Shown in pieces: positions 16,707 to 25,800 of a DNA stretch of 48,803 bases (position 1 is its first letter; each line of letters starts with the position of its first letter). Source of the DNA: Pedobacter jejuensis (GTDB taxonomy: Bacteria > Bacteroidota > Bacteroidia > Sphingobacteriales > Sphingobacteriaceae); assembly GCF_003725795.1 (NCBI RefSeq), contig NZ_RBEE01000041.1, positions 1 through 48,803 of the forward strand, in the 5' to 3' direction. The notes under the pieces were generated by a model that saw only the letters and a list, made by a program, of their open reading frames with translations, did no database searches and was not told where the DNA came from. Made by a program: the position numbers and the translations under genes.

Positions 16707-17633
16707 TTATTTAAGAAATTGCATTCCTACAATCCCGCAAATTGCTTTGAATAAAATTAAACCATCTATCACCATTAAATAGTATAAAATTTGCTTTCGC
16801 TTATGCATAGAATAAGCTAAATAAATCGTTAAGATAAATGGAAGCACGTTAAAGAAAACCTGAGGCCATCCAAATCCTTTGTAAACAGCAAAAATACCAA
16901 GCGAGCATAATCCAATAATCAATAAAGGAATCAGGATATTAAATATCGTTCGGCGCAAACCGTATCGTACTACAAAAGTTCTCAAGTGCTTATTTGCGTC
17001 TGTTGGATAATCTTTAATATCAAAAATTATAGCATTAACAGTGCAAAACATCCAGTTTTTTATGAATAGCCACGTCCACAATACAGAATCATGGTAACCA
17101 ATTCCTGTTTCTATTTTTAACATGATTAGTGGCAAAACATTAGCACAACAAGCCCAAACAAAACCAATTACGAAGGCCTTTAACCAACCTGTATTGCGAA
17201 GGTTAAAATTTAAAAATGATTTTGGTAATAACTCATAATATAATGCTCCGGCAACCATAATCACAAATATTGCTACCCAATACGTAATGGAAAGATTTAA
17301 AATGTTGTTAAAATTTTGGTAGAGTAAATTAATGGCTAAAACCAAACACAAGGCAATAAGTAAAACCTGACTTATACCGATGAACTTTTTATGTTTGAAA
17401 TACCACTGATTTCGAGGGTTTGTGTTAGAAGGATTTTTAGAAACCTTATTGTAAGCGTAGGTGTAATAAATTGTAGGTGCAAGGAATAGCAGTAAATAGT
17501 AATTCAGGGAATTGAAAGGCAATCTCAACTGTAGTGTTGCTTCTAAAGTTAAAGCAACAGCTAAAACCCCCACAAAGTAATTACCGAAAAATATAAAGCG
17601 GATGACTTTACCCATACTCAATTGGCTCATCAA
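16707..17633 (-). CDS. UbiA-like prenyltransferase family membrane protein
   Basis: 308 residues with about eight membrane segments. The second Asp-rich region is present as NAIIFDIKDYPTDANKHLRTF, with the typical following RYGLRRT. The first Asp motif (NDxxDxxxD) is missing; the equivalent loop reads YAYNKVSKNPSNTNPRNQWY. Such reduced members are annotated in Bacteroidota as UbiA family, but their prenyl transfer activity is not proven. Operon with the methyltransferase 33 bp downstream. Confidence 0.65.
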   Translation of the reverse strand: MMSQLSMGKVIRFIFFGNYFVGVLAVALTLEATLQLRLPFNSLNYYLLLFLAPTIYYTYAYNKVSKNPSNTNPRNQWYFKHKKFIGISQVLLIALCLVLAINLLYQNFNNILNLSITYWVAIFVIMVAGALYYELLPKSFLNFNLRNTGWLKAFVIGFVWACCANVLPLIMLKIETGIGYHDSVLWTWLFIKNWMFCTVNAIIFDIKDYPTDANKHLRTFVVRYGLRRTIFNILIPLLIIGLCSLGIFAVYKGFGWPQVFFNVLPFILTIYLAYSMHKRKQILYYLMVIDGLILFKAICGIVGMQFLK

Positions 17634-17714
17634 AATGAATTGCCAATTTCGGATATAAAAATGATATTGATTGGAAATTGATAGAGAATTTTAAGTAGCA
17701 GAATTCTTTATCAA

Positions 17715-17948
<234 letters not shown>

Positions 17949-18004
17949 GATTTATCAGACCACAATATATAAAAAAAGCCTTTCAGTTTCCTAAAAGGCT
18001 TTGG

Positions 18005-18083
18005 TGGGAAATGAGGGGTTCGAACCCCCGACCCTCCCGACTGATAATGTCAGGATGCTCTGAACCAAATGACCTAATTTCTT
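18005..18083 (-). tRNA. tRNA-like unit 1, no valid anticodon
   Basis: 79 nt. The T arm (GGGGG-TTCGAAC-CCCTC) is intact. The D arm is damaged (AGGTCATTTGG instead of AGCTCAGTTGG). The anticodon arm has stem TCCTG/CGGGA with an 11-nt loop, which can also fold as 7 bp plus the 7-nt loop ATTATCA. The acceptor is mismatched at its first two pairs. Most diverged member of the array. Confidence 0.6.
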
Positions 18084-18120
18084 AAAACAAAAAAAGCCTT
18101 TGGTTTCCTGAAAGGCTTTG

Positions 18121-18197
18121 TGGGAAATGAGGGGTTCGAACCCCCGACCCTCCCGACGAAATGTCGGGATGCTCTGAACCAACTGAGCTAATTTCTC
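18121..18197 (-). tRNA. tRNA-like unit 2, no valid anticodon
   Basis: 77 nt, two longer than the tRNA-Val genes. D and T arms match tRNA-Val. Anticodon stem TCCCG/CGGGA encloses the 9-nt loop ACATTTCGT, or a 7-bp stem with 5-nt loop ATTTC. Acceptor starts GAGAAAT against ATTTCCC (one mismatch), the best acceptor of the seven. Confidence 0.6.
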
Positions 18198-18236
18198 AAA
18201 ACAAAAAAAACCTTTCAGTTTCCTGAAAGGCTTCGG

Positions 18237-18313
18237 TGGGGAATGAGGGGTTCGAACCCCCGACCCTCCCGACGAAATGTCGGGATGCTCTAAACCAGCT
18301 GAGCTAATTTCTT
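18237..18313 (-). tRNA. tRNA-like unit 3, no valid anticodon
   Basis: 77 nt with the same 9-nt loop as unit 2. Acceptor AAGAAAT faces ATTCCCC, three mismatches, so the stem is weak. The D-loop has TTTAGAGC for TTCAGAGC. Confidence 0.6.
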
Positions 18314-18352
18314 AAAACAAAAAAAGCCTTTCAGTTTCCTAAAAGGCTTTGG

Positions 18353-18429
18353 TGGGAAATGAGGGGTTCGAACCCCCGACCCTCCCGACGAAATGTCGGG
18401 ATGCTCTGAACCAACTGGGCTAATTTCTT
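18353..18429 (-). tRNA. tRNA-like unit 4, no valid anticodon
   Basis: 77 nt, 9-nt anticodon loop ACATTTCGT, acceptor AAGAAAT/ATTTCCC mismatched at the first two pairs, D stem GCCC/GAGC slightly weakened. The 3' end reads A-CCA, so CCA is encoded here, perhaps by chance from the hairpin spacer. Confidence 0.6.
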
Positions 18430-18468
18430 AAAACAAAAAAAGCCTTTCAGTTTTCTGAAAGGCTTTGG

Positions 18469-18545
18469 TGGGAAATGAGGGGTTCGAACCCCCGACCCTC
18501 CCGACGAAATGTCGGGATGCTCTGAACCAACTGGGCTAATTTCTT
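18469..18545 (-). tRNA. tRNA-like unit 5, no valid anticodon
   Basis: 77 nt, identical in plan to unit 4, including the GCCC D-stem change, the 9-nt loop and the encoded 3' CCA. Confidence 0.6.
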
Positions 18546-18586
18546 AAAACAAAAAAAGCCTTTCAGTTTCCTGAAAGGCTTTTTGG

Positions 18587-18663
18587 TGGGAAATGAGGGG
18601 TTCGAACCCCCGACCCTCCCGACGAAATGTCGGGATGCTCTGAACCAACTGAGCTAATTTCTT
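18587..18663 (-). tRNA. tRNA-like unit 6, no valid anticodon
   Basis: 77 nt with intact D arm (AGCTCAGTTGGTTCAGAGC) and T arm, stem TCCCG/CGGGA, loop ACATTTCGT, acceptor mismatched at the first two pairs, 3' A-CCA encoded. Confidence 0.6.
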
Positions 18664-18702
18664 AAAAACAAAAAAAGCCTTTCAGTTTCCTAAAAGGCTT
18701 TG

Positions 18703-18779
18703 TGGGAAATGAGGGGTTCGAACCCCCGACCCTCCCGACGAAGTGTCGGGATGCTCTGAACCAGCTGAGCTAATTTCTT
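18703..18779 (-). tRNA. tRNA-like unit 7, no valid anticodon
   Basis: 77 nt; nearest to the true tRNA-Val genes and with the same AGCTGG D-loop. The loop differs by one base (ACACTTCGT), and the outer part still pairs (GAC/GTC), so the 7-bp extended stem is kept. Acceptor mismatched at the first two pairs. Confidence 0.6.
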
Positions 18780-18816
18780 AAAACAAAAAAGCCTTTCAAT
18801 TTCCTGAAAGGCTTTG

Positions 18817-18891
18817 TGGGAAATGAGGGGTTCGAACCCCCGACCCCCTCGGTGTAAACGAGGTGCTCTGAACCAGCTGAGCTAATTTCCC
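18817..18891 (-). tRNA. tRNA-Val(UAC), copy 2
   Basis: 75 nt: acceptor GGGAAAT/ATTTCCC (7 of 7 pairs), D arm GCTC-AGCTGGTTCA-GAGC, anticodon arm CCTCG-TTTACAC-CGAGG (anticodon UAC), T arm GGGGG-TTCGAAC-CCCTC, discriminator A, no CCA. A hairpin terminator follows before unit 7. Confidence 0.95.
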
Positions 18892-18944
18892 AATAATTTG
18901 AGATTGCAAAATTTAAAACCTTTTCAAATCCTTGAAAAGTTTAG

Positions 18945-19019
18945 TGGGAAATGAGGGGTTCGAACCCCCGACCCCCTCGGTGTAAACGAGGTGCTCTGAA
19001 CCAGCTGAGCTAATTTCCC
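18945..19019 (-). tRNA. tRNA-Val(UAC), copy 1
   Basis: Identical to the copy at 18817-18891 over all 75 nt. First gene of the array in the direction of transcription; it lies about 60 bp downstream of recO on the same strand. An AAACTTTTCAAGG hairpin separates it from copy 2. Confidence 0.95.
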
Positions 19020-19082
19020 TTTCCTTTTGGGATTGCAAATATAGCGGTATAATCTTGTTTCGCAAATCTTTTTTATTTTTTT

Positions 19083-19808
19083 TCAACTAAGCAATATTTC
19101 TAAAATTTTGTGCGATTGAACTTCACCAAATGAAGCCGTATGTAAGGTATAGAAAACCAATATCTTATCGAGTAAAAACCGTCTTTGTTTGTTGGTCATT
19201 TTAATATCAGCGATCTTTTCTAAAGGAGTATTAAATAAAGAAACAAATATTAAGGCATCTTCGAGATGCAGATATTGGGCATGAATAGGAACCCTTGATA
19301 CGTATTCTCCCTCTTGGAGATCAAAATAAATCTGGTCTGTTCGCCGAATTTCATTTGGTGAAAAACCTAAAAACCGCGTCAACTTAAGTAAAAATGATAA
19401 ATGAAAATTCGGATTTAGATCTTCGCTCTCATCAAACCAGGCAACCGAATTAAATATATAATCGAATAAACTCTCATCAGCCGATTGCTGCCTAATGCTT
19501 TTATACAACACTTCATTTAAGAAAATTACAATGCTGGTCTTAATTACATCATAGGGAATACTTTTAAAAACAGGAGTTTGGCGAACTTCAGATACGCGTT
19601 GAATATCGGTATTAACTTTATGATAAACCACCATATCAAGCAAATGCAGTGATTGCAACATGTTCATCTTTACCTTTGCTTTGGGCTTTTTAACACCATT
19701 AATAAGATAAGATTGCATGCCAAATTTATCGGTAAGCACCTGTACAATCACACTACTTTCGCTGTAATTTGTAGTCTTTAAAACTATACCCCTAACCTTG
19801 TGCAACAT
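19083..19808 (-). CDS. recO: DNA repair protein RecO
   Basis: 241 residues, normal for RecO. The N-terminal OB fold is clear (KVRGIVLKTTNYSESSVIVQ, VLTDKFGMQSYLINGVKKPK, LLDMVVYHK). A helical middle (FLNEVLYKSIRQQSADESLF) and the C-terminal domain (LLKLTRFLGFSPN) follow. The Cys4 zinc motif of many RecO proteins is absent, as is common in Bacteroidota. RecO loads RecA onto SSB-coated single-stranded DNA with RecR. A -7 box (TACTTTTG on minus, 19828-19835) lies 20 bp upstream of ATG 19808. The gene runs toward the tRNA-Val array. Confidence 0.93.
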   Translation of the reverse strand: MLHKVRGIVLKTTNYSESSVIVQVLTDKFGMQSYLINGVKKPKAKVKMNMLQSLHLLDMVVYHKVNTDIQRVSEVRQTPVFKSIPYDVIKTSIVIFLNEVLYKSIRQQSADESLFDYIFNSVAWFDESEDLNPNFHLSFLLKLTRFLGFSPNEIRRTDQIYFDLQEGEYVSRVPIHAQYLHLEDALIFVSLFNTPLEKIADIKMTNKQRRFLLDKILVFYTLHTASFGEVQSHKILEILLS

Positions 19809-19827
19809 GCTAATAAAACATTTTTAT

Positions 19828-19835
19828 CAAAAGTA
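19828..19835 (-). promoter_or_regulatory. -7 promoter box for recO
   Basis: TACTTTTG on the minus strand fits TAnnTTTG, 20 bp before the recO ATG. Confidence 0.4.
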
Positions 19836-19890
19836 TGTTATTTGTGCAAATTTAGTTGTGCAAAAACCAATCGCATTTTACAAATTAGAT

Positions 19891-19898
19891 TAGTTTTG
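19891..19898 (+). promoter_or_regulatory. -7 promoter box for the MMPL transporter
   Basis: TAGTTTTG fits TAnnTTTG and lies 33 bp before ATG 19931. No clear -33 box at the usual distance. Confidence 0.4.
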
Positions 19899-19930
19899 CC
19901 TTTAAATAACATCATTAAACTAAGCTGCAA

Positions 19931-22282
19931 ATGTGGATTAAGCTATCGCGATTTATTCTTCAAAACCGTATCGCAATCATCGTATTTTTCTTATTAGGCA
20001 CAGTATTTATGGCTTACCAGGCCAAAAACGTAAAGCTATCTTATACCGGAAGTAAAATTTTGCCTGTTACCGATAGTGCTTTCGTAAAATACAACAATTT
20101 CAAAAAAACCTTTGGCGAAGATGGTAGCGTAATGGTTATCGGTATTCAATCTCCGGCTATTTTCAAGAAAGAAATTTACAACCAGTGGGTACAATTAAGT
20201 AACGACATTCAGAAGCTAAAAGGCATTAAACAGGTTTTATCATCTGGAAGGATTTTTCAACTGGAAAAAGATACTGTTAATCAGAAATTTCAACTGAAAG
20301 CTATGCCTGCAGGATTGGTGAAAACCGATGCTGAAATGGATTCGATTAAAAACACACTGTATAACACTCAGTTTTTTGAAGGCTTGGTTTACAATAAGCA
20401 AAATGCAACCTTAATGGCCATTACTTTCGATACCAAAATCCTAAATACGGCCGATCGAAATCCCATCTTAAAGCAAATTGAAGAGAAAGCAAAAGCTTTT
20501 CAACAAAAATCAAAAATACAAGTACACATATCTGGTTTACCTTACATCCGCACAGCGGTTAGTAAATTAGTAAGTAACGAATTTGTACTGTTCCTGGGCT
20601 TATCAATTCTTGTTTCGGCTATCATCCTATTAATTTTCTTTAGAAAATTTTATGCCGTTTTCTTTCCAATATTGGTGGTTATAATGGGTGTAATTTGGAG
20701 TATCGGTACCTTGGTTTTATTTGGATTTGAACTCACCATTTTAACAGGACTTATTCCGCCACTAATTGTAATTATTGGTATCCCAAATAGTATTTTATTG
20801 TTAAACAAATACCAAAATGAACTTAGAAAAGATGGCGATAAACCACGTGCTTTAAGCGTTACCATAGAAAGAATCGCAGTTACCACACTTATTGCAAACA
20901 TAACAGCTGCTATTGGTTTTGGCGTATTGTATTTTACCGGAAGTGAACTGTTGATGCAGTTTGGTAGCGTAGCATCAATAAATGTTATGATAACCTGGTT
21001 AATGTGTTTGTGCTTAATCCCGATAATTTTTAGCTATTTGCCTGCACCAAAATTAAATGCGCAAACACATGTAGAAGAAGGTTTTTTACACAAATTATTG
21101 GTAAAAACCGATGTTCTTGTTCAAAACAAAAGTTCTTTAATTTATATAGCAACAATTGTAATTTCTATAATTGCCTTTATAGGCGTTATGAAAATAAATG
21201 TTAATGGCTATGTGGTTGATGACTTACCTAAAAACTCAGAAATATTAACCGATTTAAAGTTTTTTGAAAAGAATTTTGAAGGGATTTTACCGCTAGAAGT
21301 AAGTGTTGATACAAAGAAAAAGAACGGTGTATTTAACCTAACAAACCTTAAACGAATGGAAAAAATGGAGAAAATGATTTCTTCATATCCTGAGTTTTCT
21401 CGTTCTATCTCAGTCAACATGGGCTTGAAATATGCTACTCAGGCATTTTACAATAATGATTCTACGTTTTTCCGCTTGCCAGATAATATGGAAAAAAACT
21501 TCATTTTATCATACATTGCCAATGGCGGAAAGGGAAATGCAAGTTTGCTAACAAATTTTGTGAGTAAGGATAATCAAAGTACAAGAATTAGTTTTCAAAT
21601 GGCCGATGTTGGATCTAAACGCTTAGATGCCATCATGACCGAACTAAAACCCCGTATTGATAGCATTCTGCCGCCAGATAAATTTGATGTAGAATTAACA
21701 GGCTCAAGTGTAATCTTCTCTAAAGGAACAGATTATATGTTGAAGCACTTGTTCGAAAGTATCGGTTTAGCCATTGTGTTGATTTCGCTTCTTCGCCTTG
21801 CCCAGTTTAAAAGTTTAGGCATTATGTTTATTTCTTTACTGCCTAATATAGTACCATTAATTATTACGGCTGGTATTATGGGTTATTTTGGAATTTCATT
21901 AAAACCATCAACCATTTTAATCTTTACTATAGCATTTGGTTTGGCTTCTGATCAAACGATATACTTCTTAACCAGATATCAGCAAGAGCTAAACCTTACT
22001 AACTTTAGCGTTCCGAAGGTAGTAACAGATACCATAACTGAAACAGGTGTGAGCATGACGCACATTGCCCTAATTTTATTCTTTGGTTTTGGAATTTTTA
22101 CCGCCTCGACTTTCGGAGGAACAGTGGTTTTAGGATTATTACTTTCTATAACTTTGTTTGTAGCCTTAATATTTAACCTTACCTTATTGCCGGCATTGGT
22201 TTTATGGTTAGATAAAAAGAAAGTTAGAAAAGTTGTTTCTGATGAAGAATCGGCGAAGAATATTGGCGGATTTGACCATTAA
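19931..22282 (+). CDS. MMPL/RND-family transporter
   Basis: 783 residues. It has the two-fold repeat of RND proteins: TM1 (about 10-28), a large periplasmic loop (30-220), TM2-TM6 (222-390), then TM7 (about 405-425), a second loop (430-610) and TM8-TM12 (615-765). MMPL signatures are visible: LTGLIPPLIVIIGIPNSILL in the first half and FTIAFGLASDQTIYFLTRYQ in the second, with ITETGVSMTHIALILFFGFG after it. In TM10 the proton-relay position carries an Asp (SDQT). It resembles exporters of lipids or hydrophobic compounds (hopanoid/HpnN, MmpL); the substrate is unknown. It is divergent from recO, with no adaptor or outer-membrane factor nearby. Confidence 0.9.
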   Translation: MWIKLSRFILQNRIAIIVFFLLGTVFMAYQAKNVKLSYTGSKILPVTDSAFVKYNNFKKTFGEDGSVMVIGIQSPAIFKKEIYNQWVQLSNDIQKLKGIKQVLSSGRIFQLEKDTVNQKFQLKAMPAGLVKTDAEMDSIKNTLYNTQFFEGLVYNKQNATLMAITFDTKILNTADRNPILKQIEEKAKAFQQKSKIQVHISGLPYIRTAVSKLVSNEFVLFLGLSILVSAIILLIFFRKFYAVFFPILVVIMGVIWSIGTLVLFGFELTILTGLIPPLIVIIGIPNSILLLNKYQNELRKDGDKPRALSVTIERIAVTTLIANITAAIGFGVLYFTGSELLMQFGSVASINVMITWLMCLCLIPIIFSYLPAPKLNAQTHVEEGFLHKLLVKTDVLVQNKSSLIYIATIVISIIAFIGVMKINVNGYVVDDLPKNSEILTDLKFFEKNFEGILPLEVSVDTKKKNGVFNLTNLKRMEKMEKMISSYPEFSRSISVNMGLKYATQAFYNNDSTFFRLPDNMEKNFILSYIANGGKGNASLLTNFVSKDNQSTRISFQMADVGSKRLDAIMTELKPRIDSILPPDKFDVELTGSSVIFSKGTDYMLKHLFESIGLAIVLISLLRLAQFKSLGIMFISLLPNIVPLIITAGIMGYFGISLKPSTILIFTIAFGLASDQTIYFLTRYQQELNLTNFSVPKVVTDTITETGVSMTHIALILFFGFGIFTASTFGGTVVLGLLLSITLFVALIFNLTLLPALVLWLDKKKVRKVVSDEESAKNIGGFDH

Positions 22283-22294
22283 GCATTACACATA

Positions 22295-22326
22295 AACCTA
22301 TGAGGTTTTTAAAAACTTCATAGGTT
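22295..22326. terminator. Hairpin after the MMPL gene
   Basis: AACCTATGA (22295-22303) pairs with TCATAGGTT (22318-22326), and the inner GTTTTT/AAAAAC extends the stem past one mismatch. It sits 13 bp after the MMPL stop and between convergent genes. Similar to the hairpin at 11196-11232, so it may also be a dispersed repeat. Confidence 0.5.
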
Positions 22327-22347
22327 CAAATAAAATTATAATCAAAC

Positions 22348-22620
22348 CTACTCTTCAGTAGGTTTTTTCTTTTCTTCATCAACAGGAACTTCAACTGTTG
22401 GGTCTGTTTTAATTTCAGCGTTGCCGTCACCATCTTTTTTCGCGAAAAGAATTGGGTAAAGCAGCCAGAGCGCACCAACCATAACCAAAATACCCGCTAA
22501 GATTTGTAAGTAACGAGCAGAATCTACCTCATTGGCATCTAAAATTAAATATGCGATATAAGAAAGTATGCCTAAAATTAAAACCAAAACGGCTTTTTGT
22601 AACTTAAGTAGCTTAATCAT
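22348..22620 (-). CDS. Small membrane protein with charged tail, 90 residues
   Basis: ATG 22620 is preferred over a start at 22692, because it overlaps the stop of the upstream gene as ATGA and gives a clean membrane protein. There are two helices (VLVLILGILSYIAYLIL and YLQILAGILVMVGALWLLYP), then a hydrophilic tail rich in Asp, Glu and Lys (EVPVDEEKKKPTEE). Translationally coupled to the gene at 22617-22805. No family recognised. Confidence 0.65.
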   Translation of the reverse strand: MIKLLKLQKAVLVLILGILSYIAYLILDANEVDSARYLQILAGILVMVGALWLLYPILFAKKDGDGNAEIKTDPTVEVPVDEEKKKPTEE

Positions 22621-22805
22621 GAGGTTCTCTTTTTTAAGGTAATGATATGAAATAAAATAAGTATTAGTCCAATAAGTTCTAAAACACCGCAAAAATAAAA
22701 TGCATAAAGCACAATATCTCGATTCTTAACGCTCAAAATGGCTAGAATTGGCAATGCGATTACGGCAATTAGCATGCAATAAAGCCCAATATTAAATAAT
22801 TTCAC
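22617..22805 (-). CDS. Small membrane protein, 62 residues
   Basis: MKLFNIGLYCMLIAVIALPI begins a two-helix protein (second helix FYFCGVLELIGLILILFHII) ending in KKRTS. Its stop overlaps the start of the next gene by 4 bp (ATGA), so the two small proteins are made together. It is divergent from ileS, 84 bp away. Function unknown. Confidence 0.65.
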   Translation of the reverse strand: MKLFNIGLYCMLIAVIALPILAILSVKNRDIVLYAFYFCGVLELIGLILILFHIITLKKRTS

Positions 22806-22851
22806 ATCAAAAGTATTTACATCAAAACTACCAAAATTGAGCGGAAAACCT

Positions 22852-22859
22852 TAACTTTG
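22852..22859 (+). promoter_or_regulatory. -7 promoter box for ileS
   Basis: TAACTTTG fits TAnnTTTG and lies 29 bp before ATG 22889. No T-box or other leader structure is visible. Confidence 0.45.
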
Positions 22860-22888
22860 CATCCTTAATTTTTTGAGGTACTTGATTG

Positions 22889-25800
22889 ATGTATAGCGAA
22901 TTTAAACAATTAGAGCTTGCCAAAATAGGGCAAGAAATACTGGATTTTTGGAAAAAGGAAAACATCTTTGAAAAAAGCATTTCTTCCCGTCCTAAATCTA
23001 ATCCGTTTACTTTTTACGAAGGTCCACCGTCTGCCAATGGCATGCCCGGAATTCACCACGTAATGGCTCGTGCTATTAAAGATATTTTTTGTCGTTATAA
23101 AACTTTAAAAGGCTTTCAGGTTAAACGCAAAGGCGGTTGGGATACTCATGGTTTACCAATTGAACTTGCTGTTGAAAAAAAATTAGGCATTACCAAAGAA
23201 GATATTGGCAAAAAAATAAGCGTTGACGATTACAATGCAGCTTGCCGTACAGAGGTAATGAAATATACTGATGTTTGGAACGACCTGACCGAAAAAATGG
23301 GTTATTGGGTTGACCTTGAAAAACCTTACATCACTTACGAAAACGAATACATTGAAACCCTTTGGTGGATTTTAAAACAACTTTACGATAAGAACTTTTT
23401 GTACAAAGGCTATACGGTTCAGCCGTATTCGCCAGCTGCAGGAACCGGTTTAAGCTCACATGAGTTAAATCAGCCCGGCACCTACAAAATGCTGAAAGAC
23501 ACTTCAATTACAGCGCAATTCAGACTTAAGAAAGACCAAAATCATCCTTTAATTAATCAATTATTTGAGGAAGATACGGAGGATACGGTAATCATCGCCT
23601 GGACAACCACACCATGGACCTTGCCTAGTAACGGTGCTTTGGCCGTTGGCGAAAAAATCGTATATGTAAAGGTTAAAACTTTTAATCAATATACTTTCGA
23701 GCCGGTTAGCGTTGTTTTAGCAAAAGATTTAGTGGCTAAACATTTCAAGAAAGAGGCTGAAAATCTTTCTTTCAACGATTATAAAGGCGGTGATAAATTA
23801 ATTCCGTGGACCATCGTTTCTGAGTTTACAGGTAAAGATTTGGTTGGATTAAAATACCATCAATTATTAAATTATGTTTCTTCGCCAGAGTTAGAGGAAA
23901 ATGCCTTTCGCGTTATCCCTGCTGATTATGTAACTACAGAAGATGGTACAGGAATCGTTCACATCGCATCAGTTTTTGGTGGAGATGACTTTCGTGTAGC
24001 AAAAGAAAATGGCGTTCCGGCGGTTATGATTTTTGATGACAAAGGAAATGAACTGCCTTTGGTTGATAAGCAAGGAAAATTTGTTGCTGAGGTTACAGAT
24101 TTTGCAGGACGCTATGTAAAAGAAGAATATTATAGTGATGAAGAACGCAGTAATCCTGAATTCAGAGCAACAGATGTTTTAATCGCAATTAAATTAAAAG
24201 AAGACAACAAAGCTTTCGACGTTAAAAAATACGAACACAGTTACCCACATTGCTGGAGAACTGATAAACCAATTTTGTATTATCCTTTAGATAGCTGGTT
24301 TATTAAAACCACAGCTGTTAAAGATAAAATGGTAGAGTTGAATAAAACCATTAACTGGAAACCTGAATCAACCGGTACCGGTCGTTTTGGCAACTGGCTT
24401 GAAAACCTGGTTGACTGGAATTTATCGCGTTCTCGTTATTGGGGAACTCCTCTTCCAATTTGGAGAACTACAGATGGTTTAGAGGAAAAATGTATTGGTT
24501 CTATCGCTGAGTTAAATTCAGAAATAGCTAAATCTATCGAAGCTGGCTTTATGCCTGCAGGTTTTGAACTGAAAGATATGCACCGCCCTTATGTTGATGA
24601 TGTGATTTTAACTTCATCAAAAGGCGAAAAAATGACTCGCGAAACTGACCTGATTGATGTTTGGTTTGATAGCGGTGCCATGCCTTATGCGCAATGGCAT
24701 TTTCCATTCGAAAACAAAGACGAATTTGAAAATGCTTACCCTGCAGATTTTATTGCGGAAGGTGTAGATCAAACTCGTGGTTGGTTTTTTACACTACATG
24801 CAATTGCAGTAATGTTAAGTGAGGCCAGCGATGAAATCAAAGCCGTAAATGAGAAAGTTGGAAACCGAGGTGTAGCCTTTAAAAATGTAGTTTCAAATGG
24901 TTTGGTGTTAGATAAGAATGGAAATAAAATGTCTAAGCGTTTAGGCAATGCAGTTGACCCATTCAGCACCATCGAGACTTACAGTGCCGATGCAACACGT
25001 TGGTACATGATTAGTAATGCATCGCCATGGGATAACCTTAAATTTAGTTTAGAAGGACTGGACGAAGTTCGTAGGAAATTTTTCGGAACACTTTACAATA
25101 CCTATGCCTTCTTCGCTTTGTATGCAAACATTGATAAGTTCGAAATCGACAAAAATAATTTAAGTAAGGTTGAAGAAAGAACTGAACTAGACCGCTGGAT
25201 TTTATCGTTATTGCAAAACTTAATTAACGAAGTTGATGAAGCTTACAATACATACGAACCAACAAAAGCATCTAGAGCGATACAAACATTTGTAGATGAA
25301 CATTTAAGCAACTGGTACATCAGATTAAGTCGTCGCCGCTTTTGGAAAGGCGAAATGACAGATGATAAACGTGCTGCTTACGAAACACTTTATACTTGTT
25401 TAGAAACTTTAGCTCAGTTGATGAGCCCCGTTGCCCCTTTCTTTGCCGATTGGTTGTACAAAAACTTAACCGTTACTGATGCACATGCAGCAGAATCTGT
25501 ACACTTAACCTTATGGAAAGATGCAGATAAAAGCTTAATTGATATGGCATTAAACGAAAGAATGGTTTATGCCCAGGATATTTCATCAATGGTTTTGTCA
25601 TTGCGTAAAAAATCAAGCATAAATGTTCGTCAGCCTTTAGCCAAAATCTTAATCCCATCATTAAATGGAGATTTTGAACAAAAGATTTCTAAAGTTGCAG
25701 ATTACATCCTTTCTGAAACGAATGTTAAGCACATCGAATTTATAACAGATACGCATGGCATTGTAAAGAAAAAACTGAAACCAAACTTTAAATCGTTAGG

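Larger units (their letters stand above)
17970..18816 (-). repeat. Tandem array of seven tRNA-like units with hairpin spacers (period about 116 bp)
   Basis: The discriminator bases of the units fall at 18005, 18121, 18237, 18353, 18469, 18587 and 18703, steps of 116, 116, 116, 116, 118 and 116 bp. Each unit is 77 nt (79 in the first) plus a spacer of about 39 nt with an AGCCTTTCAG/CTGAAAGGCT hairpin and a T-run on the minus strand, i.e. an intrinsic terminator after every unit. Order of transcription: two true tRNA-Val genes, then these seven, then the broken GIY-YIG gene. Confidence 0.85.

Noticed and set aside
17991..18182. 63-codon frame on the minus strand across the tRNA-like units
   Set aside because: It is a chance reading through structured RNA genes; the repeated peptide text simply mirrors the tandem units.
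18005..18779. tRNA genes with an intron in the anticodon loop
   Set aside because: The loops are only two to four bases longer than normal, far too short for a group I or archaeal-type intron.
17970..18816. CRISPR-like regular repeats
   Set aside because: The spacing is regular, but the repeated parts are tRNA-like units and terminators of about 116 bp and the intervals are nearly identical to each other, so there are no variable spacers and no cas genes.
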